A stretch of DNA of 64,000 nucleotides from Microbacterium memoriense. Its GTDB lineage: Bacteria; Actinomycetota; Actinomycetes; Actinomycetales; Microbacteriaceae. This document shows positions 10,772 through 19,925 of the stretch, one piece after another (positions within the stretch are counted from its first letter, which is position 1; each line of letters starts with the position of its first letter). The translations under genes and the position numbers were made by a program. The stretch is from the NCBI RefSeq assembly GCF_025398275.1, contig NZ_JAODOR010000010.1, positions 124,001 through 188,000 on the forward strand. The letters are read 5' to 3'. Below the pieces are notes generated by a model, which did not search any database, was not told the DNA's origin, and saw only the letters and a list, made by a program, of their open reading frames with translations.

Positions 10772-11989
10772 TCAGGCGGACAGCACCAGGCGCAGCTGCT
10801 CGACGGCCCAGTCGAGCTCGGTCGCGCGGACCACGATCGGCGGGGCGATGCGGATCGTCTGGCCGTGGGTGTCCTTGACGAGCACCCCGCGCGCGAGGAG
10901 CTTTTCGGCGATCTCGCGCCCGGTCCCGAGAGCGGGATCGATGTCGACGCCGGCCCAGAGGCCCGCGACGCGGACCGCGACGACGCCGTGCCCGGTGAGC
11001 TCGTCGAGCTTTGCCGCGAGATGCTCGCCGAGCGCCGTCGCACGGGTCTGGAACTCGCCGGATGCCAGCATCTCGACCACCCGGAATCCGACCGCGGTCG
11101 CGAGCGGGTTGCCCCCGAAGGTCGACCCGTGCTCGCCCGGGCGGATCACACCGAGCACGTCACGGTTCGCGACGACGGCCGACAGCGGCAGAATGCCGCC
11201 GCCCAGCGCTTTGCCGAGCAGATACATGTCGGGGACGACACCTTCCCGGTCGCACGCGAACGTCGTGCCCACGCGGGCGAGACCCGACTGGATCTCGTCG
11301 GCGATGAACAGCACGTTCCGTCGGTCGCAGATCTCGCGGATCGCTCGGAGGTACCCCTCCGGCGGGATCACGACGCCCGCCTCGCCCTGGATGGGTTCGA
11401 CGAGCACGGCTGCGGTGTTCTCGTCGATCGCTGCCTCGATCGCAGCGGCATCCCCGAACGGCACCGAGACGAACCCCGGCGTGAACGGGCCGAAGCCTTC
11501 ACGCGCCTGCGGGTCATCGCTGAAACTGACGATCGTCGTGGTACGGCCGTGGAAGTTTCCGTCCGCAACGATGATGGTGGCGGCGTCCGGGGCGACGCCC
11601 TTGACGCGATACGCCCACGCCCGCGCCACCTTGATGCCGGTCTCAACGGCTTCGGCGCCCGTGTTCATCGGGAGGACGAGGTCCTTGCCGCAGAGGGCTG
11701 CCAGCGCTCCCGCGAACGGCCCCAGCTGATCGTTGTGGAACGCACGACTCGTCAGCGTGATGCGGCCGAGCTGCTCGGTGGCGGCGGCGACGAGGGCCGG
11801 ATGCCGGTGACCGAAGTTCACGGCCGAGTAGGCCGAGAGGAGGTCGAGGTAGCGCTTGCCTTCGACGTCGGTGACCCATGCGCCCTCACCGCGGGCGATG
11901 ACGACCGGCAGCGGGTGATAGTTGTGGGCGACGTGCGCGTCTTCGGCGTCGATGAGCTCGGCGACGGCGTCCGGAGCGGTCATGGTCAT
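10772..11989 (-). CDS. rocD: Ornithine aminotransferase
   Basis: A 405-residue PLP enzyme converting L-ornithine and 2-oxoglutarate to glutamate-5-semialdehyde and glutamate. Diagnostic features are the N-terminal HNYHPLPVVIARGEG, the FHGRTTT loop, the IADEIQSGLARVG metal/PLP region and the PLP lysine in LLGKALGGG near residue 258. I chose the ATG at 11989: it overlaps the ddaH stop (ATGA) and has GAGGAA five bases upstream; the next ATG at 11983 is a less likely alternative. With ddaH upstream and putA 2 kb away, it places ornithine/citrulline-derived carbon on the route to glutamate. Confidence 0.92.
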   Translation of the reverse strand: MTMTAPDAVAELIDAEDAHVAHNYHPLPVVIARGEGAWVTDVEGKRYLDLLSAYSAVNFGHRHPALVAAATEQLGRITLTSRAFHNDQLGPFAGALAALCGKDLVLPMNTGAEAVETGIKVARAWAYRVKGVAPDAATIIVADGNFHGRTTTIVSFSDDPQAREGFGPFTPGFVSVPFGDAAAIEAAIDENTAAVLVEPIQGEAGVVIPPEGYLRAIREICDRRNVLFIADEIQSGLARVGTTFACDREGVVPDMYLLGKALGGGILPLSAVVANRDVLGVIRPGEHGSTFGGNPLATAVGFRVVEMLASGEFQTRATALGEHLAAKLDELTGHGVVAVRVAGLWAGVDIDPALGTGREIAEKLLARGVLVKDTHGQTIRIAPPIVVRATELDWAVEQLRLVLSA

Positions 11990-12864
11990 CGGTTTCCTCG
12001 CAGTTCGAGCGTGCAGCACTTGATTCCGCCGCCGCCGAGCAACAGCTCGGACAGGTCGACGAGCACCGGGTGGTAGCCGCGTTCGCGCAGCTGGGCTTCG
12101 AACCCGGTCGCGCGCGGCGAGATGAACACGTTGTAGCCGTCGCTGGCCGAGTTCAGCCCGAAGACGGCGCCGTCCTCATCCGAGACCGTGATCGCGTCGG
12201 GGAAGCGTTCTTCCAGAATGCGGCGCGATTCATCGTCGAACGCGGCGGGGAGATAAGCGATGTTCGCCTTTTCCACGCCTCCCGGACCCTCGACCGGATC
12301 GAGCACCGAGATGGCGGTGTCGAGGTGGTAGAACCGCGGGTCGATCAACCGGAGCGAGACGACCTCGCGGCCGAACACCTCGGCGATCTCGCGGTGGCTG
12401 TCGCCCACCGACCGGAACCCGGTGCCGGCCAGGATCGTGTCGCCGACCAGCAGGAAATCTCCCTCGCCTTCCTGCACCTCGATCGGCTCGATGACCTCGA
12501 ACCCGTTCGCCGCGAACCAGTCCATGAAGGGTCGTTCTTCGCCGCTGCGTTCGGCCACGCGGAAACGCACGCCCAGCGCACGTCCGTCGATGATGAACCC
12601 GCCGTTGGCGGTGTAGACCATGTCGGGGAGCCCCGGGACGGCGTCGATCAGCTCGACCTCGTGGCCGAGTGCCAGGTAGGTGTCGTGCAGCGTCTGCCAC
12701 TGCGCGACGGCCTTGGCCGTGTCGGTCGGCTTCGCCGGCTCCATCCACGGGTTGATCCGATAGCTGACGGTGAAGTGCTCGGGGCGGCACATGAGGTACC
12801 GACGTCGCTGCTGGATGCGCCCGGTGCTCTGCACGGACTCGTGGGCCTGTCGAAGGATGGACAT
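11986..12864 (-). CDS. ddaH: Dimethylargininase (DDAH)-family amidinohydrolase
   Basis: A 292-residue protein of the amidinotransferase fold. The catalytic Cys is in GGGGIKCCTLELR near the C-terminus (a Cys-Cys pair, the first probably the nucleophile) and the catalytic His in RFYHLDTAI near residue 176. MCRPEHFTVSYRINPWM near the N-terminus is typical of actinobacterial DDAH. The family hydrolyses methylated arginine to citrulline, but some members act on other guanidines or as arginine deiminases. It is coupled to rocD by a 4-base overlap, which is the arrangement expected for a catabolic pair. The start is the first ATG, with GAGGAGCGAG-like purines just upstream. Confidence 0.85.
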   Translation of the reverse strand: MSILRQAHESVQSTGRIQQRRRYLMCRPEHFTVSYRINPWMEPAKPTDTAKAVAQWQTLHDTYLALGHEVELIDAVPGLPDMVYTANGGFIIDGRALGVRFRVAERSGEERPFMDWFAANGFEVIEPIEVQEGEGDFLLVGDTILAGTGFRSVGDSHREIAEVFGREVVSLRLIDPRFYHLDTAISVLDPVEGPGGVEKANIAYLPAAFDDESRRILEERFPDAITVSDEDGAVFGLNSASDGYNVFISPRATGFEAQLRERGYHPVLVDLSELLLGGGGIKCCTLELRGNR

Positions 12865-13050
12865 TTACTCGCTCCTCGAATGAAGGGCGGCGGACGCTGT
12901 CCAGAGGCCCGTCGGCGCTTCTCCTCCCCGAGTGACACCGGGAAGGAAACGTCGAGGCGGGCACGCCGGACTCCATTGTGCCAGATCGGCCCGGCGGCAA
13001 CGTGAGCGAAGTCCGAGCGCGCGCACAGCGATGTGAGTAGATTTTTTCTC

Positions 13051-13770
13051 ATGGCGAGACGCACCGGGGAAGAAACACGCGCATTGCTGATCCGCGTGGG
13101 GATGCAGATGGTCCTCGAGCGCGGCGTGAGCGCGGGCATTCAGCACATCCGACTGCAGGACGTTCTGCGGCGCGCGGAGTTGACGACGGGCGCGGCCTAC
13201 CGCCTGTGGGCCGATCAGACCGACTATCAACGCGACCTGGCGGTGGCGATGGTGCGTCTGAGGCTGAGCAGTCCGGCGGATTACGTGCGGGATGCCGTGA
13301 CCGGGCTCATCGAGGCCGGCGCGCCGGGCGATGACATCATCCGGGCCGCGGCGAACGCGCACGTGCGCGCCGCCACGAGTGACGTCGATGACCCGGACGA
13401 GGCACGGGATGCGCAGTCATTCCTGATCGCACTCGCCCTGCGCACCGCCGCGGACACCTGGCCCGAGCTCAAGGCGGCCAGTCGGGAGCGTCACGATGAG
13501 TCGATCGCGGCGTTCGACGAGTTCTACGGATTTCTGATGTCGTCGTATGGGCTGCGGATGAAGTCACCGCTGACGATCACCGACTTCTCCGAGGCGATGG
13601 CCGCACTCGGCGAAGGATTCGCCGTGCGGGCGCTCGAAGGCATCCCGCATCCCCGGATCGAGGCGGGCCCGGACGACGACGTGCCGGCCGGACCGTGGAC
13701 GCTGTTCGCGCTCGGAGTCCGCGCGCTCGTGAACGAATTCATGGTGCCGATCGCGCCCCGCGCGGCCTGA
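13051..13770 (+). CDS. TetR-family transcriptional regulator
   Basis: A 239-residue regulator, divergent from ddaH-rocD across about 185 bases. The N-terminal DNA-binding helices can be traced through EETRALLIRVGMQMVLERG and LQDVLRRAELTTGAAYRLW (helix-turn-helix near residues 38-56); the rest is a helical ligand domain without a recognisable subtype. I prefer the ATG at 13051; a GTG 18 bases upstream in frame is possible, and neither has a clear ribosome-binding site. An unusual T6 run (ATTTTTTCTC) lies immediately before the ATG. It may control the ddaH-rocD unit, but this is inferred from position only. Confidence 0.75.
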   Translation: MARRTGEETRALLIRVGMQMVLERGVSAGIQHIRLQDVLRRAELTTGAAYRLWADQTDYQRDLAVAMVRLRLSSPADYVRDAVTGLIEAGAPGDDIIRAAANAHVRAATSDVDDPDEARDAQSFLIALALRTAADTWPELKAASRERHDESIAAFDEFYGFLMSSYGLRMKSPLTITDFSEAMAALGEGFAVRALEGIPHPRIEAGPDDDVPAGPWTLFALGVRALVNEFMVPIAPRAA

Positions 13771-13899
13771 TCGCCTGCGGGCGCGGGGATGCCCCGGGGC
13801 CGAGAGATCAACCTCGACCCCAGAGCGACACTCCCCCCGGTGTGCCTTCTGGTAGGAGTTCGGGTCCGACCATTGTGCTGGAACTGGAGACTCCTCCTG

Positions 13900-13920
13900 C
13901 GGCGCTCCCCAGAAGCGCCG
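13900..13920. terminator. Small stem-loop between the TetR gene and putA
   Basis: CGGCGCT (13900-13906) and AGCGCCG (13914-13920) form a perfect 7-bp stem with a 7-base loop, in the 214-base gap between two convergent genes. There is no T run, so termination here is only a guess. I see no other gene in this gap. Confidence 0.35.
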
Positions 13921-13984
13921 TCATCATCGTCCCTCCGTATCGCCCCGGCATCCAGAAAGATAAGTTGTTTCTCTTTGGATCGTC

Positions 13985-16900
13985 TCAAATCACATCGACG
14001 AACGTCGGGTCGGGATTCCCGAATCGATGCGCCGTGATCGCGAGCGCCTGCTCGTGCAGGAACGGCAGGAGTTCGATCCGCCCGGCCGTCGTCACCGGGT
14101 TGTCGTAGACCGCGACGTCCGGGTCGCCTCCCGTCGACTCGGCGAGCGTGCGGTGCATGTCGGCGACGGATGCGGGTGTTCCGATGAGTCGCACGCGTCC
14201 CGGGCGATCGGCGGCATCCGGCTGCAGCCGCGCCGTCCACTCCGCCTCCGTCTCGACCGACACCGGGACGTTCAGCTCTCCGAGGGCACGGCGCACACCG
14301 GCAGGCAGCCCGACCGGTGCACTCAAGGTGACGGCCGACCCGGCCCGCACTCCGGCGATGACGACGCGCAAGACCTCGTGCCACGCGGCATCGCCGGCGG
14401 CGCGGATCGCGACATCGACCGGTCGGTAGCGGAAAAGATTGCGCTCGACCTCCAGGTGAGAGACATCGCGCACTCGGCCGAACTCACGATCCCAGGCGAT
14501 CGCATCCGACAGCGCCCCCCGGCGAAGCCACTCGAATCCGTCGTAGTCGAGGCTGGGCTGAGCCGATTCGATCAACGTCGTGATGCGGGTATCGAGTCCG
14601 CGCAGGTGCAGTGTCGATGACGGCGCGCCGCTCGCCGACGGGCGCCACGACCCGAGCCCGATCAGGTAGTTGGGACCTCCGGCCTTCGCACCGGCGCCCA
14701 CCGCGGAGCGCTTCCAGCCGCCGAACGGCTGCCGCTGGACGATCGCGCCGGTGATCCCGCGGTTGACGTAGAGATTGCCGGCCTGGACCTCGTCCAGCCA
14801 CAGGGCGAGGTCGTCGGGGCTCTGCGTGTAGAGCCCCGCCGTCAGACCGTACGCGACGGCGTTCTGCAGCTCGATCGCGTGAGTGAGAGACGCTGCGTGC
14901 ATGATCCCGAGGACGGGACCGAAGAACTCCTCCCGGTGCATGCGGGAGTCCGGCCGCACTCCCACGCGGATGCCGGGTCGCCAGAGCCTTCCGGCGAGGG
15001 AGGGGTCGGCATCCTCGACGGGGCGCGGTTCGACAAGCCACCGCTCGCCGTCTTCCAGCGTCGACAGCGCCCACGCGAGCTTGCCCTGGGGCACCTCGAC
15101 GAGCGGCCCGACCTCGCTGAGCGGATCGGTGGGTGCGCCCACGCGGAGGGATTCCACGGCATCCACCAGCTGCCGCGCGAAGCGCTGCGAGCGCCCGACC
15201 GGACCCACCAGGATCGCGATCGACGCAGCGGAGCACTTCTGCCCGGCGTGACCGAATGCACTCTTGACGAGATCGGATGCCGCCAGATCCAGGTCGGCGG
15301 ACGGCATGACGATCATCGCGTTCTTGCCGCTCGTCTCGGCCAGTAGCGGAAGCTCAGGTCGCCAGGAACGGAACAGCGCAGCCGTCTCCCACGAGCCGGT
15401 CAAGATCACCCGGTCCACATCGGGATGCGAGAGAAGCTGCTGCCCCAGGTCACCTTCGTCGATGTCGACGAGCGCGAGGACATCCCGCGGGACCCCCGCC
15501 TCGTCGAGCGCCTCCCACACCGCTTCGGCGACGACCGCGGCGCAGCGCCGAGCCTGTGGCGCAGGTTTGAACACGACGCCCGATCCCGCGGCGAGCGCCG
15601 CGAGTACTCCGCCGGCCGCAATCGCGACGGGGAAGTTCCACGGCGGAGTGATGACCGTCACCTGCGCGGGAACGAACACCGCACCGCTGATGCTGTCGAG
15701 TTCGCGCGCCGTCGCGGCGTAGTACGCAGCGAAGTCGACCGCCTCGCTGACTTCGACATCGGCCTCGGCGAACACCTTCCCGGTCTCGGATGCCGCGACC
15801 TCGATCAATTCGCCGCGCCGCCGCTCGAGTGCGCGTGCCGCACCCTGAAGGACGAGCCCGCGCTCGGCCGCCGGCGTCGCACCCCATGCCGCTCCCGCCG
15901 TGCGCACCTGGCGGAGGGTCTCTTCGAGAGCCACGGGATCGTCTAGTCGGGCCGCGGCGATCGTGCTTTCGCCGGCGTCGGACGTGGCCACCCGGCCGAG
16001 GATCTCCCGCGCCCATGCGCGGTTCGCGGGAAGTGCCGGATCAGTGTCGGGCGCATTGCGGAAGCCCGGGGCACCCTCGGTGGGCTGCGCCGATTCACGC
16101 GGCGAGAAGACGGCCGTCTCGACATATTCCTGCCCCGCTCGGGCGATGCCGAGCACGGCCTGGGTGAGCCCCTCCGCCGCATGCTCGCCCGTCTCGCGAG
16201 TACGCTGAATGGATGCCGGAGCCTCCGCGAGAGCGCCCCGGTCCTGCCGCCGGTTGGCCCCCACCGGCAGCGCCGGATCGCCGGCGCGCTCCACCGAGGC
16301 GATGAAGCGGTCGCGCTCGCGCGCGAACAGACGCGGGTCATCGTGCAGATCGAACGCGGCCGAAAGGAAGTTCTCGCTCGATGCGTTCTCCTCGAGGCGC
16401 CGTACGAGGTAGCTGATCGCGACGTCGAACTCGTCCGGCCGGACCACCGGGACGTACAGGAGCACGTGACCGACGTCGGCGCTGACCGCCGCGACCTGCC
16501 CCTGGGCCATGCCGAGCAGCATCTCGAACTCGACGCCGTCGGTGACGCCACGCTCGCCCGCGAGCAGCCACGCGTAGGCGATGTCGAACAGGTTGTGGCC
16601 GGCGACGCCGATGCGCACGGCATCCGTGTGCTCGGGCCGCAGGGCTTCATCGAGGCACCGCAGATAGCTCGCGTCGGAGTCGAGCTTGCTCGCGTGCGTG
16701 GCAAGGTCCCAGCCGTGCATCACGGCATCCACCCGCTCCATCGCGAGGTTCGCGCCTTTGACGAGGCGCACCTTGATGCGGGCCCCACCGGCCGCCACGC
16801 GCTGCTGCGCCCATGCGGTCAGCTGCTGCAACGCCGGCAACGCATCGGGGAGGTAGGCCTGCAGGACGATGCCGGCCTCGAGGCTCTGCAGCCGCGGGTC

Positions 16901-17611
16901 CTCGAGGATGCGCGTGAACACCGCGATCGTGAGATCGAGGTCGCGGTACTCCTCCATGTCGAGGTTGATGAAGGTCGCATCGGCGGATGCCGTCAGATAC
17001 AGCGGCAGGAGGCGCTCGACGACCGACTCGACCACTTCGTCGAAGGCCCACATCGAGATGTGGCTCGCGATCGCCGACACTTTCACCGACACGTAGTCGA
17101 CGTCGTCGCGGTGGATGAGGTCATGGATGCCGTCGAGCCGGCGCTTGGCTTCGGCTTCGCCGAGGACCGCTTCACCGAGGAGGTTGAGGTTCAATCGTGC
17201 GCCCGCGGAGCGGAGCTTCGCGATCGCGGGCCCGAGCTTGTCGGGGCGCGCGTCGACGACCAGGTGGCCGACCATCTCGCGCAACACGCGTCGGGCGATC
17301 GGAACGACCGGGGTGGGGAGCACGGGCGCGACCGCGCCCCCGAGGCGCACGGCTCCGCGCAGATACCAGGGCAGGAAGCCCGGTACGAGTGGCGCGACCC
17401 GCTGCAGATTCGCGGCCGCGGCGGCGTACGACTCGGGCCGCATCACTCCGTCGACGAATCCGATCGTGAAGGGCAGTCCGTGCGGGTCTTTCAGCACGCC
17501 CGCGAGGCGTTCTGCGGCGGGGTCGGCGGCGACGTGAGCGGCTTCCTGTACCCAGCGCTCCGCCAGCGCGATCGACTGTTGCACCCGTGTCGAAAGGTTC
17601 TGCTCGGGCAT
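13985..17611 (-). CDS. putA: Bifunctional proline dehydrogenase / L-glutamate-gamma-semialdehyde dehydrogenase
   Basis: A 1208-residue enzyme oxidising proline to glutamate. The first about 430 residues form the FAD-dependent PRODH barrel (VSVKVSAIASHISMW, MEEYRDLDLT, RLVKGANLAMERVD). An NAD-dependent aldehyde dehydrogenase follows, with TPPWNFPVAIAAGG and the catalytic Cys in GHAGQKCSAASIAI near residue 790. The last about 200 residues resemble the C-terminal extension of long PutA proteins. No ribbon-helix-helix DNA-binding domain, so it is not self-regulating. The ATG at 17611 is chosen because GAGGAGG lies five bases upstream; an in-frame ATG at 17698 lacks such a site. A LysR gene diverges from it. 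Confidence 0.93.
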   Translation of the reverse strand: MPEQNLSTRVQQSIALAERWVQEAAHVAADPAAERLAGVLKDPHGLPFTIGFVDGVMRPESYAAAAANLQRVAPLVPGFLPWYLRGAVRLGGAVAPVLPTPVVPIARRVLREMVGHLVVDARPDKLGPAIAKLRSAGARLNLNLLGEAVLGEAEAKRRLDGIHDLIHRDDVDYVSVKVSAIASHISMWAFDEVVESVVERLLPLYLTASADATFINLDMEEYRDLDLTIAVFTRILEDPRLQSLEAGIVLQAYLPDALPALQQLTAWAQQRVAAGGARIKVRLVKGANLAMERVDAVMHGWDLATHASKLDSDASYLRCLDEALRPEHTDAVRIGVAGHNLFDIAYAWLLAGERGVTDGVEFEMLLGMAQGQVAAVSADVGHVLLYVPVVRPDEFDVAISYLVRRLEENASSENFLSAAFDLHDDPRLFARERDRFIASVERAGDPALPVGANRRQDRGALAEAPASIQRTRETGEHAAEGLTQAVLGIARAGQEYVETAVFSPRESAQPTEGAPGFRNAPDTDPALPANRAWAREILGRVATSDAGESTIAAARLDDPVALEETLRQVRTAGAAWGATPAAERGLVLQGAARALERRRGELIEVAASETGKVFAEADVEVSEAVDFAAYYAATARELDSISGAVFVPAQVTVITPPWNFPVAIAAGGVLAALAAGSGVVFKPAPQARRCAAVVAEAVWEALDEAGVPRDVLALVDIDEGDLGQQLLSHPDVDRVILTGSWETAALFRSWRPELPLLAETSGKNAMIVMPSADLDLAASDLVKSAFGHAGQKCSAASIAILVGPVGRSQRFARQLVDAVESLRVGAPTDPLSEVGPLVEVPQGKLAWALSTLEDGERWLVEPRPVEDADPSLAGRLWRPGIRVGVRPDSRMHREEFFGPVLGIMHAASLTHAIELQNAVAYGLTAGLYTQSPDDLALWLDEVQAGNLYVNRGITGAIVQRQPFGGWKRSAVGAGAKAGGPNYLIGLGSWRPSASGAPSSTLHLRGLDTRITTLIESAQPSLDYDGFEWLRRGALSDAIAWDREFGRVRDVSHLEVERNLFRYRPVDVAIRAAGDAAWHEVLRVVIAGVRAGSAVTLSAPVGLPAGVRRALGELNVPVSVETEAEWTARLQPDAADRPGRVRLIGTPASVADMHRTLAESTGGDPDVAVYDNPVTTAGRIELLPFLHEQALAITAHRFGNPDPTFVDVI

Positions 17612-17700
17612 GCCGGCCTCCTCGTGCGAAGCCGTCTCGGCGCTCGCGTTGTCCCCAGACTGCCTCGTCTCCATCCGTTCAGCGTGCGGCACGACCATGA

Positions 17701-17751
17701 TTCATGAAAAGCGATGATCTACGATCAATATTGTTCACCTTCATCGATGAA
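17701..17751. promoter_or_regulatory. putA/LysR divergent promoter region with two palindromes
   Basis: TTCATGAA (17701-17708) and TTCATCGATGAA (17740-17751) are perfect palindromes with the same TTCAT half-site, 32 bases apart in the 152-base divergent gap. The DNA between them is the most AT-rich here (ACGATCAATATTGTTC). Paired related sites fit autoregulation plus activation by a LysR protein, but LysR boxes are usually T-N11-A and the match is not proof. Confidence 0.5.
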
Positions 17752-17763
17752 TAGGCGGCTGCC

Positions 17764-18651
17764 GTGTTCGAACTGCGTCGCCTGCGCCTGCTGCACGAAC
17801 TCGCCCTCCGCGGGACCCTCGCGGCTGTCGCCGAGGCCCTCTCCTACAGCCCGTCGACCGTGTCGCAGCAACTCGCCCAGCTGGAGCGGGATGCAGGGGT
17901 GCCGCTGCTCGTCGCGGACGGGCGACGCGTGCGCCTCACGGCGCACGGCCAGGCCCTGGCCGTGCACGCGGCGCGGGCACTCGCGGCGGACGAGCGGATC
18001 CGCGGAGAGCTGGAGGAGCTGCAGCCCGGCATCGCGCCGGTGCGCGTGGCCGTCCTCCAGACCGCCACGCACGCCGTCGTTCCGGCCGCGCTCACGCTCC
18101 TCGGCGAGCGCGCGCCCGATCTCCGTGTCGAACTGGTCGAAGTTCCGCCCGAACAGGGACTGTTCGAGCTGGCGGCGCGCGGGTTCGACCTCGCGATCGC
18201 CGAGCAGTACCCGGGACTCACCCGCGAGCTCCGGCCGGGACTCGACAGGCGGGCGCTGGGCACCGACCCGGTGCGTCTCGCCACCGACGGATCCCGCGCC
18301 CCGCTCGCAGCGCTCGCGCACCGCGCATGGGTCTTGGAGCCCACCGGGACGGCGGCACGAGAGTGGGCCGTGCAGCAGTGTCGGGCGGCGGGATTCGAAC
18401 CCGACGTCCGCTACGAACTCGCCGACCTCGGCGCGCACGTCGCACTCATCGCGGCCGGTCACGCCGTCGGCATGCTTCCCGATCTGCTGTGGGCGGGCGG
18501 GGCCGCGCCCGTCACCCTCACGCCGCTGCCGGGCGATCCGGCCCGCGAGATCTTCACCGCCGAGCGTCGCTCCAGCGCATCGCGTCCCGGCATCCGTCTG
18601 GTGCGTGAGGCGATCGCGGATGCCTTCACGACAGCGGGCCTTATAGCCTGA
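17764..18651 (+). CDS. LysR-family transcriptional regulator, probably of putA
   Basis: A 295-residue regulator beginning with GTG. The winged helix-turn-helix covers residues 1-60 (LHELALRGTLAAVAEALSYS then STVSQQLAQLERDAG), followed by a substrate-binding-like effector domain from about residue 90. The divergent position relative to putA suggests it activates proline catabolism, with proline or a derivative as effector; in other actinobacteria putA is often controlled by different regulator families, so this is inference. The reading frame after its TGA remains open and coding-like into the next gene. Confidence 0.85.
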   Translation: MFELRRLRLLHELALRGTLAAVAEALSYSPSTVSQQLAQLERDAGVPLLVADGRRVRLTAHGQALAVHAARALAADERIRGELEELQPGIAPVRVAVLQTATHAVVPAALTLLGERAPDLRVELVEVPPEQGLFELAARGFDLAIAEQYPGLTRELRPGLDRRALGTDPVRLATDGSRAPLAALAHRAWVLEPTGTAAREWAVQQCRAAGFEPDVRYELADLGAHVALIAAGHAVGMLPDLLWAGGAAPVTLTPLPGDPAREIFTAERRSSASRPGIRLVREAIADAFTTAGLIA

Positions 18652-18738
18652 GCGAGTGAGGATGCCCCCGGCCCGGACGAGAAGAGCGCGACGCCGCGCC
18701 CGTCGCGCTTCGCCCGGCTCCAGAAGGCGACCGATCGG

Positions 18739-19326
18739 GTGCCCACGAAGTGGTTCGCCGCGATCGGCACCGGACTCTTCCTCGCCGCGACCGCCGCCTT
18801 CGGCGGGCTCGCGCCGGTGGCCGTCGCCGAGCCGACCCTTCCCGAACTGACAGCGGGCGACGTCCATACGAGCGCGCAGCTGAAGGTCACCGTGGAGCGC
18901 GCGGTCCTGATCGACTCCCTCCAAGGTTCGGGCGTCACCCCGGACAGCGATCGTGGCGAGCGCCTTCTCGTCGTGCTCGCGCAGGTCGAGAACCTGTGGG
19001 ATCGACCCCTGTCCTCGGCTGGATCGGAGAGCTTTCTGCAGGCGGTACTCCGCGAAGGAGACTCTCGCCCCGCGGGCGCCGTGGTCCGGGAAGACGACCA
19101 GACATCGCCGCTCTGGCTGCAGCCGAATGTGCCGGCGCTGCTGGTCTACACGTGGGCGGTGGGCCCGGACGACTATCACGAAGGCGAGAATCTGACCCTC
19201 GTCGTCCAGGATGCCGCGCTCATCACCGGCCAGCTCCTTTACACGGGCGAGGACTGGGGCGACTACGCCCCGGCCGCGACGGTGACGGTGCCGCTCGAAG
19301 ATGCCGGATCGGAGTCCGACGAATGA
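18739..19326 (+). CDS. Membrane-anchored hypothetical protein, first of a three-gene set
   Basis: A 195-residue protein from the first usable start (GTG): a short basic N-terminus, one hydrophobic segment (about residues 5-27, FAAIGTGLFLAATAAF) and an extracytoplasmic domain that looks all-beta, somewhat like DUF4352-type sandwiches. Function unknown. The frame is open and strongly coding-like for 29 codons upstream, right up to the LysR stop at 18651 (reading EDAPGPDEKSATPRPSRFAR), with no ATG, GTG or TTG. The true N-terminus is therefore probably longer than annotated. It ends in an ATGA overlap with the next gene. Confidence 0.65.
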   Translation: MPTKWFAAIGTGLFLAATAAFGGLAPVAVAEPTLPELTAGDVHTSAQLKVTVERAVLIDSLQGSGVTPDSDRGERLLVVLAQVENLWDRPLSSAGSESFLQAVLREGDSRPAGAVVREDDQTSPLWLQPNVPALLVYTWAVGPDDYHEGENLTLVVQDAALITGQLLYTGEDWGDYAPAATVTVPLEDAGSESDE

Positions 19327-19925
19327 CGCGGGCGGTGTCGTGGATCATCGCCCTGGCGATGGTGGTCGCGGCGTGGTTCGTCGCCGGCGCGACTCCCGAT
19401 GGTGAGCAGCGGCTCGCCGACCCGTTCCCCGTCGTGGCGGAGCTCGGGGAACCCATCGATGCCGACAATCTCGCCGTCACCGTCCACGAGGTGCAGCGCG
19501 CCGACCGAGTGTCGACGAGCGGGTGGTTCGCCGAGGGCACCTGGCTCGTCGTCTCGCTCGATGCGGCCCTGATCGAACGCGAGCCCGCATCGCTGGGCCT
19601 TGCCTACCTGAGGGTCGGGGATCGAACCTTCCTCGCGAGCGAGAGAGTGAAAGCCTACGATCCCGACGCAGCGATCAGCGGCTGGGGCCTGCACGTCGGC
19701 ATCCCCCAGTCGGGAACCCTCGTGTTCGAACTCCCGCCGGATATCGCCGGCGACGATCGCGCCGCCGAGGCGGTTCTGCAGCTGTCCGTCGGGACCCCCC
19801 TCCCCGGACTCTCCCCGTCCGAGAATCAGCAGGGGTCCGCCGTCATCGAGCTGCCGGTCGATCTGACAACCCTCGAGCGAGCGGCCGAGTTCGCCCTCCC
19901 CGACACCGCCTGGACGAACCCGTGA
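19323..19925 (+). CDS. Membrane-anchored hypothetical protein, second of the set
   Basis: A 200-residue protein with an uncleaved-looking N-terminal membrane segment (residues 4-23, AVSWIIALAMVVAAWFVAG) and a beta-rich outer domain (VTVHEVQRADRVSTSGWFA, WLVVSLDAALIERE). Its general layout, one anchor plus a domain whose first strand describes an effect on LAVTVHEV, parallels the preceding protein, so the two may be distant paralogues. It starts in a 4-base overlap with the previous gene and ends in a GTGA overlap with the next, which means strictly coupled translation. No enzymatic motif is visible. Confidence 0.72.
   Translation: MTRAVSWIIALAMVVAAWFVAGATPDGEQRLADPFPVVAELGEPIDADNLAVTVHEVQRADRVSTSGWFAEGTWLVVSLDAALIEREPASLGLAYLRVGDRTFLASERVKAYDPDAAISGWGLHVGIPQSGTLVFELPPDIAGDDRAAEAVLQLSVGTPLPGLSPSENQQGSAVIELPVDLTTLERAAEFALPDTAWTNP

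Noticed and set aside
12841..12861. GGGCCTGTCGAAGGATGG near the ddaH start resembling the CCTGAGCCTGTCGAAGG repeat
   Set aside because: Only the CCTGTCGAAGG part matches and the flanks differ; this can arise by chance from the Leu-Arg-Gln-Ala codons, so I did not call a repeat.
13771..13984. Gap between the TetR gene and putA searched for a small gene or RNA
   Set aside because: No frame with a ribosome-binding site and coding bias, and no recognisable RNA motif beyond one short stem.
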